The translations under genes were made by a program, and so were the position numbers. A DNA stretch of 64,000 nt, taken from the NCBI RefSeq assembly GCF_963082655.1, contig NC_081554.1, positions 43,892,854 through 43,956,853 on the forward strand, given 5' to 3'. The stretch comes from Stomoxys calcitrans. Lineage: Eukaryota > Arthropoda > Insecta > Diptera > Muscidae. Of the stretch, positions 10,576 to 23,229 are shown piece by piece. Under the pieces are notes generated by a model. The model made no database searches. It was not told where the DNA came from and saw only the letters and a list, made by a program, of their open reading frames with translations. The number at the start of each line of letters is the position of its first letter. Positions within the stretch are counted from its first letter, which is position 1.

Positions 10576-11070
10576 TCTCCCTCCTTCTTATTCAGTGTTC
10601 AAAGACAGGTTGATAAAAGTTGTAAGATACTCATCTCCAGGTAGATCCAAATACTTCAGTATCAGTGTAGAGGTTCCATCGGGGCTCAACGCCTTAGATG
10701 ATTTGGCGCCACGGATGACGTTCGTAACTTCGCTCACGGTAAATTGTGATGGCTGTCCATCAGCTCGGAGACTATGGATAAGACGAATGGCTCTCCCCCT
10801 TGCTCTGTCACACACAGCGGGTTGTACGAACCGGATTAACCCAAAGGATTCCTTCATAGGCAAGGGCTGCCGTCTAAGTGCACAATAATAAATTGATGGT
10901 TCAACAACCTGGCCCATCTATTCGGATCACTAACAGTTACGTCGCCAAAAGTGACTGAGGTCTTGTCATCCCGTCTACAGGGGTTCGAGAGAGACTTAAC
11001 AGTGAACCCCAACTTGCCTAAACCGGTATCTAAGTTACATTGCTCCAAGTGTTCCTGCCACAAATTGCGA
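10575..11070 (-). pseudogene. Jockey-like LINE, region preceding RT, rearranged
   Basis: On the minus strand: GKLGFTVKSLSNPCRRDDKT, SVTFGDVTVSDPNRWARLL, then DGQPSQFTVSEVTNVIRGAK, SSKALSPDGTSTL and LDLPGDEYLTTFINLSLNT. The SKALSPDG phrase corresponds to the conserved N-terminal RT block of jockey-type LINEs. A short piece of the element's 5' region (CTNRINPKDSFIGKGCRL) lies in inverse orientation at 10830-10890. Stops interrupt the frame. Confidence 0.6.
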
Positions 11071-11425
11071 TTATGTTCGTTGACTACGCGGTTTATTTAC
11101 AGATTCAGCTCGCTGATTCCTCAGCTTCTGCAGAAGTAGTTACTTGCAACCTTCAGTCAGTCAGGAAAATATGTTCCTATCAGACAGTGACCTGTCATGA
11201 CGAAAACCAAGACTGAGACATCTGTTCTAGCCAGCGACAGCAAAGAGGTAGACCTCTTCAAGTCTCCATAATTTTGGAATGTTCACAACCCTTACTTTGT
11301 GACCATTCGGCCTGATTCTGAATACTTCTGGGTTGATTATGGATTGCAACCCAACTTCAGTTGCATAGCCAACGGTCAAATTCCATTTGAAAATTTTCAT
11401 TTTTGTATTCAATCGCATGTGTTTT
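11070..11425. other. Unassigned segment
   Basis: A 63-codon minus-strand frame (11227-11418) has no motif I recognise. It is probably old LINE-derived DNA between the jockey RT piece and the INE-1-like element. Confidence 0.3.
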
Positions 11426-11427
11426 TA

Positions 11428-12230
11428 TACCCACTACCATAGGATGGGGGTGTACTAATCTGGTCATTCCGTTTGTAGCACCTCGAAATATTCGTCTAAG
11501 ACCCCATAAAGTTTATATATCTTGATCGCCTCGTCGTTCTGAATCGATGACCATGTCCGTCTGTCGAAATTACGATAGAGATCGAACGCGTAAAGCTATC
11601 CGCTTGAAATTTTGCACTCATACTTAATGGGCCAAATCGGTTCAGATTTAGATATAGCTCCCATATTAACCGATCTATAGATTTGACTTCTTGAGCCCCT
11701 GGAAGCCGCAATTTTAGTCCGATTTGACTGAAATTTTGCACGTAGTGTTAAGTTATTATTTTCAACAACTATGCCAAGTAGCTCCCATATAAACCGATCT
11801 CCCGATTTGTCTTCTTGAGCCCCTGGAAGCCGCAATTTTTGTCCGATTTGGCTGAAATTTTGCATGCGGTGTTCTGTTACCACTTTCAACCACTGTGCCA
11901 AGTACGGTTCAATCCGGCCTATAACCTGATATAGCTCACATATAAACCGATCTCCCGATTTGACTTCTTGAGACCCTGGAAGGCGCAATTTTTGTCCGAT
12001 TTGGCCGATTCTGCTACGACTTTCAACAACTGTGCCGAGTACGGTTTAAATCGGCCCATAACCTGATATAGCTCCCACATAAACCGATCTCCCGATTTGA
12101 CTTCTTGAGCCCCTGGAAGCCGCATTTTTGTCCGAAATTGACTGAAATTTTGCACATAGTTCTCTGCTATGACTCTCAACAACTGTGATAAGAACGGTCT
12201 ATAACCAGATATAGCTCCCATATTTTAACA
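11428..12230 (-). mobile_element. INE-1/DINE-1-like element with ~120-150-bp internal units
   Basis: It begins with the family's terminal phrase TTTTTATACCCACTACCAT and ATTCCGTTTGTAGCACCTCG, followed by CCCCATAAAGTTTATATATC and a CCATGTCCGTCTGTCG phrase. Tandem units then follow, each with TTCTTGAGCCCCTGGAAGC, CGCAATTTTTGTCCGATTTG, CTGAAATTTTGCA and GATATAGCTCCCATATAAAC. The TTCTTGAGCCC phrase falls at about 11688, 11811, 11963 and 12101. Its terminal part resembles the Drosophila INE-1 consensus. It is non-coding. Confidence 0.75.
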
Positions 12231-12489
12231 GAATCCATGTTGGTGCGTTCCCAAGATTCGTCCCGGCCGTTTGCTTGTTTACTTTGGCGCAGTATATAAG
12301 CCTCAATCCCTCATCGAACATTCTCTGGTGTAAGTTAACCGGCCGTTGGAAGCTAACCGAACGATATTCCCCCTTTCTACTTCTGGCGCTGAAGTCTTTT
12401 AGCACGAGTTTAATATCATGGGGGGAGCGTTTATATTTTATCAATAATTGCTCATAAAATTTATCCTGGTACGTCCGCCCTCCTTTCTG

Positions 12490-13777
12490 TCATGGCATGG
12501 ACACAAATTAGACTGAAATACAAGAATAAGGCTTTTATGCGGATTGTGTTAAGCCCTCTGTCGGAACATTGGAGTCGCTCAATCCACCAGTTTGGTGAGA
12601 GTAAGGTTGTGGCTCTGGATATCTCCATGGCATTTGATAGGGTCTGGCACGGTGCACTACTACTAAAGCTTGTCGGATTTGATGTCGGTAATGGCTTCGT
12701 TCGATTAAATCAAGCTTTCTCAGAGATCGCCCTATATGAGTCGTTATAGATGGGTTCTCATCCAATGAGTATAAATTGACCGCAGGTGCATGCCATGGCT
12801 CTGTTCTTTCTCCTTCCCTTGTTCTTATTTTCATCAACGATCTGTTGAGTAAGAGATCGAATCTGATCTGCTCATTTGCGGATGACAGTAATGTCTGTCT
12901 TTCGGCCATAGGCCGAGTCTTCAAGAGATTGAGGACAAGAGGCGGGTTATGGATGATACACTCTGCAAGGATTTGCTGGCCATTTCTGAGTGGGGTTGAC
13001 TGGGGTCGAAAATTTTAATGCACGGAAGACTCAGTGCTGCTTGTTGCCACACAAACGATTCGCTGACCCATTACGGTCATCATTGTCTATCAACGGTATA
13101 GGTGGTGTGCAATCAGAAGCTCTTGATGTTCTGGGCATGAAAATAAAATGTGAAATCCGTTGGGCTAACATTTATTTGAAGTGTCGAACGAAGCATTCAA
13201 CGGTTTAGGCTTCCTTAAACGGTGTAAGAATTACTTCACTCCGTCTTATCTTCTTTACATCTACACCACTTTCATAAGGCCGAAAATGGTGTACAACTCA
13301 CATGTATGGGTTGGAGCTTCAAAATCGTCCCTGGAGCTGCTGGACCGTGAACAGAGGAGAGCGATGGTGTTGATTGGGAACAGTAGGGTATCCAACTTTA
13401 TTGCCCCTCTTGAACATCGTCGCAATGTGGATTGTTTGACGCTGTTCTATCGGTACTTTCATGGTATTTGTTCGTCTGATATTCCTCTTCTTATTCCTGA
13501 TGTAAGGATGTTTATCAGGGATACTAGACATTCCTGGAACTCACATCCGTTTGTAATTGATTGGCCAGCAGACCGCACAATGCATTATAGAGAGAATTTT
13601 TATTTCGTCCGGTTAATGTTTTTTCCACCCACTTTGACATCCAGAGATTTAAGACAGATTTCAATAAAAACTACATCCTTTTCCCCCCCTTCAATTTCTA
13701 ATTTCTTTTCGCCAACGCAATGCTCTGCATTCATAGGGGATATCCCCTTTGTGTTGGTTGATAAAAAAAACAAGTAA
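12490..13777 (+). pseudogene. LINE reverse transcriptase, frameshifted (jockey/CR1-group)
   Basis: In broken plus-strand frames the order is right for an RT: VVALDISMAFDRVWHGALLL (motif A Asp), then AGACHGSVLSPSLVLIFIND (motif B region, with ACHGS where PQGS is usual), FADDSNVCLSA (catalytic FADD, motif C), NARKTQCCLLPHKR, a GFLKRCKNYFTPSYLLYIYT thumb, VYNSHVWVGASKSSLELLDR and a C-terminal HPFVIDWPADRTMHYRENFY. At least four frame changes and stops occur, so it is dead. The endonuclease domain is not present. Clade assignment is tentative. Confidence 0.75.
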
Positions 13778-13784
13778 AAGCGTG

Positions 13785-14490
13785 CTAAGTTTGGCCAGGC
13801 CGAATCTTATATACCCTCCACCATGGATTGCATTTGTCTAGTTCTTTTCCCGGTATCTCTTTTTAGGCAAACATATGATAAAAGAACAAAATTGCTATGA
13901 TATTGGAGCTATATCAACTTATGGTCCAATGGTCCGGGCCATAATTGAACAGAATGCTGAAGACCATATTAGAAGTCGTTGTGTAAAATATTAGCCAATT
14001 CAAAAAAAATTGCACCCTTTAGGGGCTCAAGAAGTAAAATAGGGAGATCAGTTTATATGGGAGCTGTATCAGACTATAGACCGATTCAGACCATAATTGA
14101 CACGTATGCTGAGGGCCATGAGGGAGGTCGTTGTACAAAATTTCAGCCAAATCGGATAATAACTGCAACCTCTAGAAGTCAAGATCCCAGATCAGTTTAT
14201 ATAACAGCTATATCAGGTCTTGGACTGATTTCAATCATATTTAGCACATTTGTTGGAATTCGTAACAAAACACCTTACGAAAAATGTCAGCCAATCGAAT
14301 AAGAATTGGCTCAAGAAGTCAAGATCCCAGATCGGTTTATATGACAGCTATATCAGGTTATGAACCAATTAAAACCATATTTGGCACAACTGTTGGAAGT
14401 CATAACAAAACACTTCTTGCAAAATTTCAAATCGGAAGAGATTTGCGCCCTCTAGAGGCTCAAGAAGTCAGGATCCAATGCTGTAGAATC
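13785..14490 (+). mobile_element. INE-1/DINE-1-like element, 5' end form
   Basis: It opens AACAAGTAAAAGCGTGCTAA, then TTGGCCAGGCCGAATCTTAT and a TATACCCTCCACCATGGATTG phrase, followed by diverged units with AAATTTCAGCCAAATCGGAT, TTGCACCCTTTAGGGGCTC, AAGAAGTCAAGATCCCAGAT and GTTTATATGACAGCTATATC. The same end occurs in reverse at 30490-30650. It is non-coding and abuts the LINE 3' end at 13777. Confidence 0.7.
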
Positions 14491-14599
14491 TGATCTAATT
14501 GATCCTAAATTTTTAAAAATAATATTTCCCCATATATTGCTGTTATTCCTTTAACAATATTATATTAAGGAGCTGTTATCCACAATCCTAGAAACAGGC

Positions 14600-15790
14600 A
14601 AGAGTAGTCCCGTTACCGAAAAATAATCAAGAATTAAGACCTATAGCCATACTTCCATATATTTCGAAGATATTTGAACACCTTTTTGAACAAACAAATT
14701 TCGCAACATATTGCGGATAACTCACTTTTAACCAACCTTCAATCAGGATTCCGGCCAAAGCGCAGTTGCACTACTGCACTTTTGAAAGTTGTTGAAGATA
14801 TAAGAAGTAATATTGATCGAAACAAAATCACGTTTCTGGTTCTTTTACATCATTCAAAGGCATTTGACTCTGTTGACCCCAAATTTCTCTGTCATAAACT
14901 TAAAAATTTTTTAAAATTTTCCGAATCTTCAACAAATGTGATTCATTCCTTTTTTTCTAATCGTAGCCAATCTGTATCAGTGGGAAATCGCAATTCTAGA
15001 TGCCTTCCAGTTCCACGAAGTGTCCCACAAGGTTCGATATTAGGCTCTCTTCTTTTTTCTTTATGGAGCAATGACCTTCCCAAACAGTTGCAGAGTTGTA
15101 GTATGCCGATGATGTTCAACTGTATATAAGCACATCAGCTGAGAAAATAAATGTTACCATAGATCGTCTCAATAACGACCTTGACAATATTAATGCGTGG
15201 GCGAATGCGAATGGCCTTCTATTGAATCCCTCGAAGTCAAAATGAATAGCCATTTCCAGAAATCGCACAATTAATGGTTCTGCAATCGAAATGGTGACCT
15301 CAGCGAGTAATCTTGGCGTAGTTTTTGAAGATAAATTATCATGGGCGAATCATATTAACTCGGCAGTTGCCAAGACGTATGGTCTATTAAGCACCTTATA
15401 TACGAGTCGCTCGTAGACTCCCATAGAAATCAGAATGCTCTTGGCAAAAACATATATCCTGCCAAAACTTTTATATTATTGTGAAATTTTTTCAAATTGT
15501 GATACAGTTCTTTAAAATAAATTACATGTTGCCTTTAATGATGTTTCTAGATATGTTTTTGGTTTGCGTTGGAGAGATCGGATATCGGACTTTACCGAAC
15601 AGTTATATGGTGTCACTTTTGATGCATACCTTAAAATACGTTCGCTGCTGGCACTGCACAGAATAATATACACAAATAAGCCGTCTTATTTGTCTGCTAT
15701 ACTTCGTTATGCTAATCTTCGATAATAATCTTCGTGAAGAGAAATATTCAATTCTTGTATGGAGTAATGTTGGGTCTTCTTGGGTCTAGA
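14600..15790 (+). pseudogene. Second LINE reverse transcriptase, frameshifted (CR1/Daphne-like)
   Basis: Broken plus-strand frames read ISQHIADNSLLTNLQSGFRP, KRSCTTALLKVVEDIRSNID, FLVLLHHSKAFDSVDP (motif A), PRSVPQGSILGSLLFSLWSN (motif B), then after a frameshift YADDVQLYISTSAEKINVT (catalytic YADD), ANANGLLLNPSKSK, and a LGVVFEDKLSWANHINSAVA thumb. Next come YILPKLLYYCEIFSN and VFGLRWRDRISDFTEQLYGV. It differs clearly from the RT at 12.5-13.8 kb. The GFRPKRSCTTALLKV phrase suggests a CR1/Daphne-type element. An internal stop (K* after NPSKSK) and frame shifts inactivate it. Confidence 0.8.
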
Positions 15791-17260
15791 TCGACTACTA
15801 TGGATGCCGTGTTAGAAACCACAAAATCAATGTTTGTAAGTGTAGAGAATAAATCGTCGTTTTAATTTATATATATATTTTTTTTTTGTTTATGGTCGAT
15901 TAGCATTAAACCTTTTCCAAAATCTCATCCGGGTCTCCAAATCCACTGACCTTCTCGCTAACTTTTCGCAGATATCAAAAAAACTTGTACCCTATTGGTT
16001 GAGGATTCTATTGGCTTAAAACCTTAATCACCCATTTATCAAATTCACATAGGCCCAAGTCAATCACTTCTTTGATGATAAGTCATTATAGGAAATTTCG
16101 TTTCGGTTGCATGCTGTAATATCATCCACCCAAAAGGGTGAGGGTATATAAACGAACTTGCCTTCCCATCTAAAACGGGACAACAAATATCTGTTAATTT
16201 TCACTGCTTGTCAGATTTTTTTCATTCTTTTTAGTCGCAGTCGCATTTAGACTTTACGTAGAATGTGTCCCATGTTGCATGTTGTTTGGGACCCGTAATA
16301 GTTGTAGACTCGCTTGTTATTGTTTGAGAGTAACATCATTACAAAAACACCACAAACAACAATGGAACAACTAGCAAAACAAAACGAATGAAAGCCCGAA
16401 ATACTGCACCGTTGCTGGTGCAGTGCTATGCACAGTGCTGTGCTGTGCTGTGCTGGGCTAAGGCTGCTGCTGCCGCCGTTGTTGTTTTCGTTCATTCTGT
16501 TTCTTTTGCCCAAGAACAAGAAAATGAAAAACGAATGTTGGTTGCATGCAACAAGTGAAAAAACATTACACACATTAAATGAGCCCCCAGCCTCCGATGC
16601 AGGCCCCCACATTTCCACAGTCATAGCTAGAATCAGAGCCAAATTCACCGTCACTCAGTACTCTAGGTAGGCATAACACCGCCACCAACACCACCACCGC
16701 CGCCGCCACCGCCAGCAGCATCAAAAGCAACAACAACAACAACCACATATAGTCAACAAGAAAATGTATGTTGGGTATGTAGAGTTCAAAATATAACATG
16801 TCCATGGCGAGTGATGATGATAACAGGTCTTCGTATTTCCATAATGCTGCCGTTGTCAGCTCTATTGTCTGGCAACCGAAAATGCTCAGAGATGGTTACA
16901 ACCAAAAAAGAGCGTAGAGAGAGTAAGAGAGAGAGAGAGAGAGAGAGTTATTTTAAATACTAAGATGGTTATCAAGGCGAGAGCCCATATTTCAACTGTT
17001 ATGGGAAGAGTTTCGGTTTTGGGAATACTTTGCAACAGTGTAGGTGATCAACATTAGTTGAAAATAAAGACCGGCATGCTGCCATCGAAATCTTTGTTTG
17101 AACGCGTGTAGACTTTAGTTTGCTTTAGCGTTAGTAAGAAACCATATGCAAGCAAAGAATTAACCTTTTATGACCTAAATGAGCCAATATAGGGGATTAT
17201 AAATGTTAAATTGACCCATAATATTTTGGTTAGGTTAAGTAACCTAAGAAATTATCCAAG
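15790..17260. other. Unique DNA with triplet and GA runs
   Basis: No gene is recognised. It includes a CTGTG/GCTGCTGCTGCCGCC run (16430-16480), CAC/CCG and CAA triplet runs (16680-16745), and a GA run (16926-16947). A short INE-1-like end is suggested by the CCACCCAAAAGGGTGAGGGT segment at about 16125. Confidence 0.4.
16926..16947. repeat. (GA)n microsatellite
   Basis: An uninterrupted GA dinucleotide run of about 11 units. Confidence 0.85.
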
Positions 17261-17261
17261 A

Positions 17262-18025
17262 TAAACAAGTGAGAGCGTGTTAAGTTCGGCTGGGGCGAAT
17301 CTTGTATACCCTTTTTAGGCAAATGGAAAAAATGGATAAAAATTTTTATGCTATTGGAGATATATCAAGTTATAGTACGATTCGGACCATAAGTAAATTG
17401 AATGTTGAAGACCATAGTAGAAGTCATTGGGTAATATTTCTGTCCATTCGCATAAGAATAACGCCTTGTAAAGGCTCAAGAAGCATAATCAGGAGATCGG
17501 TTTATATGGTAGCTGTAGATCGATTCAAGCCATATTGGACACGTATGTTGAAGGTCATGGCAGAAGGCGTTGTACACAATTTCAGCCAAATCGGATGAGA
17601 ATAGCGCCCTCTAGTGGCTCAAGAATTCAAGATCCAAGATCGGTTTATATGGCAGCTTTATCAGGTTTTGGACCGTTTTGAAACATACTTAGCACAGTTG
17701 TTGGAAGTCATAACAAACAACTTCATCAAAATTTCAGCCAAATCGGATAAAAATTGCGCCCTCTAGAGACCTAAGTAGTCAAGATCCCAGATTGGTTTAT
17801 ATGGCAGCTACATCAGTTGATCGACCGATTTGAACCATACTAAGCATAGTTATTGAAAGTCATAACAGAACCCTTCATGCAAAATTTCAGCCAAATCGGA
17901 TGAGAATTGCGCCCTCTATTGGCTAAGGAAGTCAAGATCCAAGATCGGTATATATGGCAGCTATATCAGTTGATCGACCGATTTAAATCATACTTAGCAC
18001 AGTTGTTGAATTTCATAATAAAAAT
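17262..18025 (+). mobile_element. INE-1/DINE-1-like element with ~150-bp units
   Basis: It opens ACAAGTGAGAGCGTGTTAAG and TTCGGCTGGGGCGAATCTTG, then repeats units with CAAAATTTCAGCCAAATCGG, TTGCGCCCTCTAGAGACCTA, AGTCAAGATCCCAGATTGGT and TTATATGGCAGCTACATCAG. It ends abruptly where the 130-bp family begins (AAAATTGGGTCCGAGTAACT). Confidence 0.7.
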
Positions 18026-19740
18026 TGGGTCCGAGTAACTGGGGACCCAATTGAAGGATCACGACAATATGGGACTCACATGAAAAGTATTCGGAAGTAG
18101 ATTGCGAATATGGTCAGGAAGGAGAAATAGGCATTATTATTTTTTTTGTTTTCGGAAGGGGGCGAACCCTCCCCCGTTACCAAAACACACCACCCAAAAT
18201 CAAATACGAAATACCCCAAAAAGACATATTGGACGTTCATGTCAATATGGGCCTCAAATGAAAGGTATTCTGGAATAGATTACGAATCTGGCCCACAAAA
18301 TCAAATCGAAGTATAGAGGGTGACCCTACCACCCTAAAACGCCTTATATCGGTATAACGACATACCGGCATGCCGGTCATGATCCATCATGACTATATGG
18401 GACTCGGTTTTTTTGTTTGTTCCGAAGAATCAAAAACAGCTGAAAAGATTTTCTTAAAATTTTCACAGATTGTGTAAGTTTTTCTGCAAGGAAACATAGG
18501 CTATATAATTTTTAGATATCGGATGGGGCGGTCCCTTTTCCCTTTACCTCAACAACGCCATCCAAAACCAAAAGTGGACCGATAGGCACAATATGGGTAT
18601 CAAATAAAAGGTATTGGAGACTAGAAAACGAATATAGTGTTAAAATTTGGACCCAAGTACCCAGCGGGCCTCCCCAACCTAAAAACTCTTCTAAACACAT
18701 ATATTCGATGTTCATGTCAATATGGGCCTAAAATGAAAAGTATGCGACAGTAGATTACAAATATGGCATAAAAAATTAGGTCCAAGTAATGAGAGGTCGC
18801 CTCATCCCCAAGTACCCCCAAATGGGCATATTAGCCGACCATTGCGATATGGGACTCAAATGAAAGGTAATTTGGAGTAGATTACGAATATGACATTAAA
18901 ATTTGTGTTCAAGTCTAGATGGCGCTTTATTTCCAAAAATAAGTCAAGTAGATTGATTGACCCATTATGACAATATGAGACTCAAATGAAAAGTATTTGA
19001 GACTAAAAACGAATCTGATATTCAGTTTTGGAGCCAAGTGTTTGGAGATACGCCCTAAAGCACTCCCTAAACTGAACTTCATTTCCGATTATGGCAATAT
19101 GGACCTTAAATCAACGGTGTTTGGGAGTAAAGAACGAATTTGATACGTATTTTCAGGGCAAAGTGCCGGTGGCCGCCCCAGTCCCAAACCCAAAACACCC
19201 TCCAAACAGTTTATATTTACCCACCATGGCAATATGGGGCTCACATTAAATGGATTTGGGAGTGCAGCACAAAGTTAATATCCATATTTGAGTCGAAATG
19301 GCTGAGGTGCCATCCCTCCCCTAAAAAGCACTTCTCATTACCCTAATTTTCAAAACCACCAGATCTCGCAGATTGGTAATGCGATTCCTTCGAATTTTAT
19401 TTTGCACTCTCACAGTCAAAACAAAACATGGTTTCTATTGTTGGGGTCGGGTGCCTCGGGGGCACCCAAAACCCGCCAAATGGGTATATAGACCAATCAC
19501 GACAATATAGAGCTCAAATGTAAGGTGCTTAGGAGAAAAAAACGAGTTTGATATCCAATCCAACCGAAAATACCTCCCCATTATATGAAAACTATTTGAT
19601 GTGGAAATTAATTTATTTTCGGAAAATTGATACTCACTTTCAAAGTCCCTGGGGTCCACCCCACTCTCAAATAGAATTTATTTACCTACTATGCCACTAT
19701 GGGGATCATATAAAATGTATTTGAAAGTGGAGAACGAAGC
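18025..19740 (-). repeat. 130-bp-unit repeat family (same family as repeats A and B)
   Basis: Diverged tandem units contain ATATGGGACTCAAATGAAAGG, TTTGGAGTAGATTACGAATAT and GTCCAAGTACCC-type phrases with C-rich stretches, in the orientation of repeat B. A block at 18405-18480 (GAAAAGATTTTCTTAAAATTTTCACAGAT) matches the end of repeat B near 39280-39330, so more than one element is concatenated. It is non-coding. Confidence 0.65.
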
Positions 19741-19929
19741 GTCAGCTGAGAGATTGGATGACTCGTCTTCGATCAAGGTTATATTAGAAGAGGCTTACAA
19801 ATGTTAGGTCTGGCCTGTGCCCTTCTGAGCTTAAACTATCACCCAACGAATTTCTCACATCTAAGATCATGACCCAGAAACTGTTCCAAAGTTTTAAGTT
19901 CAGTTTATGTCATCATTATAAAGAAAGTT

Positions 19930-20255
19930 AATCGGCCAATAATTGAAGAATCTGAAGAAATTGACCTCCCCCAGCAAACCAGAGTAGTTCGGGTTCAATT
20001 ACGATCCGGCATATGCAACCGACTTAACTTTTACAGGGCAAGGATTGATGCCAATGTGCAGGATATGTGTCCCGATTGTGCCCTGTGACAACAAAACACT
20101 TGTTTATCTGCCCAGCCAGACCCACTCGACTTAGACCCAACCCTCTGAACATACCCCACCTTAGTCGCAGAGTTCCTCGATCTGGATATTTAACAGAACC
20201 TAGCAGACAAAAGATAGAACACAACACACTGCTACAACAACAACAATAACAAAGT
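19930..20255 (+). pseudogene. Jockey-like LINE 3' end with zinc-knuckle region and (CAA)n tail
   Basis: The plus-strand frames read LPQQTRVVRVQLRSGICNRL, FYRARIDANVQDMCPDCAL, then after a shift TKHLFICPARPTRLRPNPL. This Cys/His-rich C-terminus (CPDC...HLFICPA) is typical after the RNase H of jockey-type LINEs. The sequence ends with CTACAACAACAACAATAAC, a (CAA)n tail. The minus-strand copy at 49085-49470 is homologous. It is truncated 5' and frameshifted. Confidence 0.75.
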
Positions 20256-20379
20256 CGGATGCATATGCCACATATGTCGAGAGGTCGAATACAACTTGCT
20301 GTTCCAAATTTCAATCAAATTCGACTATAAATAAATAGTCTAAATTTTGTTTATCTAGGCTCCAATTCCTGGCACTTAA

Positions 20380-20450
20380 AATCTTTCATAGAATAGGGGG
20401 TACTCTAATTTTGTCATTCCGATTGTAACGCATCGAAATATTCAACTCCT
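20380..20450 (-). mobile_element. INE-1-like end fragment
   Basis: ATAGAATAGGGGGTACTCTAA and TTTTGTCATTCCGATTGTAA, followed by GCATCGAAATATTCAACTCC, is the terminal segment of the INE-1-like family. Continuing family sequence (AATAAAGTTTGCATATTTTT) is included in the left arm of the inverted repeat. Confidence 0.55.
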
Positions 20451-22995
20451 AACTAATAAAGTTTGCATATTTTTGACTATGGTAAAAACCCCAAAAATTA
20501 AGCGATTTCCCTATGACTATATGTCTGTCTGTTTGGCTGTCTATTTGAAGTAAACACACTTCAGTGGTCTTTAAAAATGTCCTTGTCAATCTAAAACTTC
20601 TAAACCCACGAATAATTGATCACCCTAATTTGTGCTTTTTAATATACATATGTAGGTCAATCTTTATAAACTCACCGGTAAAATGTCGAGTCGCAATTTT
20701 GTTGATTGATGATTATAACAGATGGAAATGATTTCGTTCACAAAATAGAAACGTTTACTTTATCAAAACATTAAAATGAAAGCACTTTTTCGGCATTGCA
20801 ATAGCATGATGCAATCTCAATTATTTTTCTAAGCTCCCCCCACCCTTCCTTCATCATCTTGTACAACATTTCACAACATATCTGAGAATATGACATTTGC
20901 ATCTACTCTCTCTCTCTCACACACACTCTTTGCACAAAAAAAAAATAACTACACGGTCAATGTACACACACACGACGAAACGCAAATGCAAAAATAACAG
21001 CAAAACATAAATGGTTTTTGCAAATTCTTTTTTTGCATATTCCGATGCATTTTCAATAATTTTCCACAATAAATTAATCAATATGTCAGTTGCAACTCAC
21101 TTTTCTTTTGATTTATCAAATTTTTATAACATTTTCACTAGTTTAAAACACTTTTAACTAAAAATTTTACGGGGACTTATTTTTGCATGCGACCGATTGA
21201 AAAGATAAAACGAAACTGACATGTGAGAGAGAGAGAGAGAGTAACTAGGGGTAAATTGAGTGGGAAAAAATGACATTGTTGACACTACGCACAAAACACT
21301 CCCAAAAAATAACAATATCGGACTTTAATTAAAGGTATAGAAGAGAACAGTACGGATATGACATTCCAATGTGCTTTCAGTTGACTGGGAGGCTACACCA
21401 CCCGAAAACCACTCAAACGGTTAAATACATCGATAGTTGCTATGTTTTTATAAAGGCGACTTTGTGGTACATATTACGGCCAAACGACAGAATGGATTTT
21501 GATGAAATTGACGACATCAATCGAAAGATATTTTCCACAAAAGTGACTATATTTGAAAAGTAATTTTTCGAAAAACAAAACCAAGAAAATGAAGAATTAA
21601 TTCTCAATAAAAGAAGAAGAAGCATAAAGACAGCAAATTGTTGTTGGTTTTTCTTTCTAAAGCATTTGTTATGGGTGTGAATGCAATGCCCACTGGCAAC
21701 TGGTAAATGTGTGTGAGAAAGAGTTTCACTATTTAGATCAGGGTGTTGAGGGGGTTTGATGTGCGTGGCCCTACTTGGCATGTTGGTCAGCATTTTTGTT
21801 GTTGTTTGTTTATTTATTGCGAGCTCGCACAACAAATGTTATTCATAATTATAAATAGTACAGGTCGTATGCAAAGGGTAGTGAGTGGTTGGGTGTTAGT
21901 TATGAATGTTTATATACTAAGCTCTCATTGAACGAACGACAGTTTAAAAAAGTAAGGGAGAGGATGCAGTATGTGATTGGCTCATATTTCAAATTCTGTT
22001 TGTTTCCATATCGATTCAAGAACGACATAAACTATTTTCACAAAATGTTCGCTGTATAGAATGAAAGGGTTATGTGGAAAGTCGCGCCTTTCCCCTAACA
22101 ATCCAAAGAGTACATGTTTGCTTAGGGGCTGTTAGGGGTAAAGCGGCAAAAGGCAAAGTGGTAAAGACTTAAATGAGAGTAAGAGAAGCAACATATACAG
22201 GTGTGTGAGAAAGAGTTTCACTATATAGGTCAGGGTGTCGTGGGGGGTGTGGTGTGCATGGCCCTATTTGGCATTTTGGTCAGCATTTTTGTTATTGTTT
22301 GTGTATTTCGAGCTCGCACAACAAATATTATAAATACAGTACAGGTCGTATGCAAAGTGTAGTGGTTGGTTGGGGGTGCCAGTTATGAAGGTTTCATAAA
22401 GGCGATTTTGTGGTACATAGTACGACCAAATATCAAAATGGATTTTAATGAACTTGGCATCAATCGAAAGATATTTTTGCAGAGAAGCGACAAAGTAAAG
22501 TAATTTTTCGAAAAGAAAAACCAGGAAATTGAGAATTTTATTTGAAACGGCAGCATGGATTTAATGAACTTGGCATCAATCGAAAGATAGTTTTTCAGAG
22601 AAGCGACGAATATACATAAAAGTATTTTTTTTTTTAAAAAGAAAAGCCACGAAAATGAGAAATTAATTCTAAATAAAGGAAAAAGAAGCATACACACAGG
22701 AAATTTTTGTTGGTTTTTTTCTAAAGCATTCGTTATGGATGTGAATTTAATGCCATGTTGTGGGAGCATGACTTAAATGAAAAAAGGAGAATCTACTGGC
22801 AAATGTGTGTGAGAAAGAGTTTCACTATTTAGGTCAGGGTGTTGTGGCGGTGTGGTGTGCATGGTTCTACTTGGCATATTGATCAGCATTTTTGTTGTTA
22901 TTTGAATATTTATTGCGAGCTCGCACAACAAATGTTATAATTACAGTACAGGTCGCATGCAAAGTTTAGTGGGTGCATGGGTGCCAGTTATAAAC
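20450..22995 (+). repeat. Left arm of a large foldback-like inverted repeat
   Basis: From CTAACTAATAAAGTTT onward this arm is the reverse complement of the right arm ending at 28389; long stretches agree at roughly nine bases in ten by eye. The outer ~1.2 kb is single-copy within the arm. The inner part holds three diverged sub-repeats, each containing GTGTGAGAAAGAGTTTCACT (about 21709, 22201 and 22805), GCGAGCTCGCACAACAAATG and GTACAGGTCGTATGCAAAGT. It includes GA and CT simple runs. No transposase is recognised. The architecture resembles foldback elements, whose inverted termini carry internal tandem repeats. Confidence 0.75.
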
Positions 22996-23220
22996 AGGGA
23001 TGGAAAATACAAATTACAAACAAAAATGGTACTAAAAAGGTACTTTTTGAACCGAGTACTTTTAAGTTTTGAATAAAAGTTTCAAGAATATTAGAGTGAA
23101 GGTATAAAAAATACATCTCTGGAAGACTTCTGCCATACCGACTACAGATTACACAATGTGTGATGGAAATTTAAGAAAAGAAAGATCTTTGGTTGCCAGC
23201 GTTATATATAACCCTAACCG
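22995..23220. other. Centre of the inverted repeat: possible hAT-like end
   Basis: CAGGGATGGAAAATACAAATT begins here, and a similar CAGAGATGGAAAATATTAATT occurs at 24186. Both are followed by GTACTTTTTG-like sequence. A CAGRGATGG terminus is suggestive of hAT non-autonomous elements, but no matching inverse end or 8-bp duplication was found. Confidence 0.3.
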
Positions 23221-23229
23221 AAGACGAAG

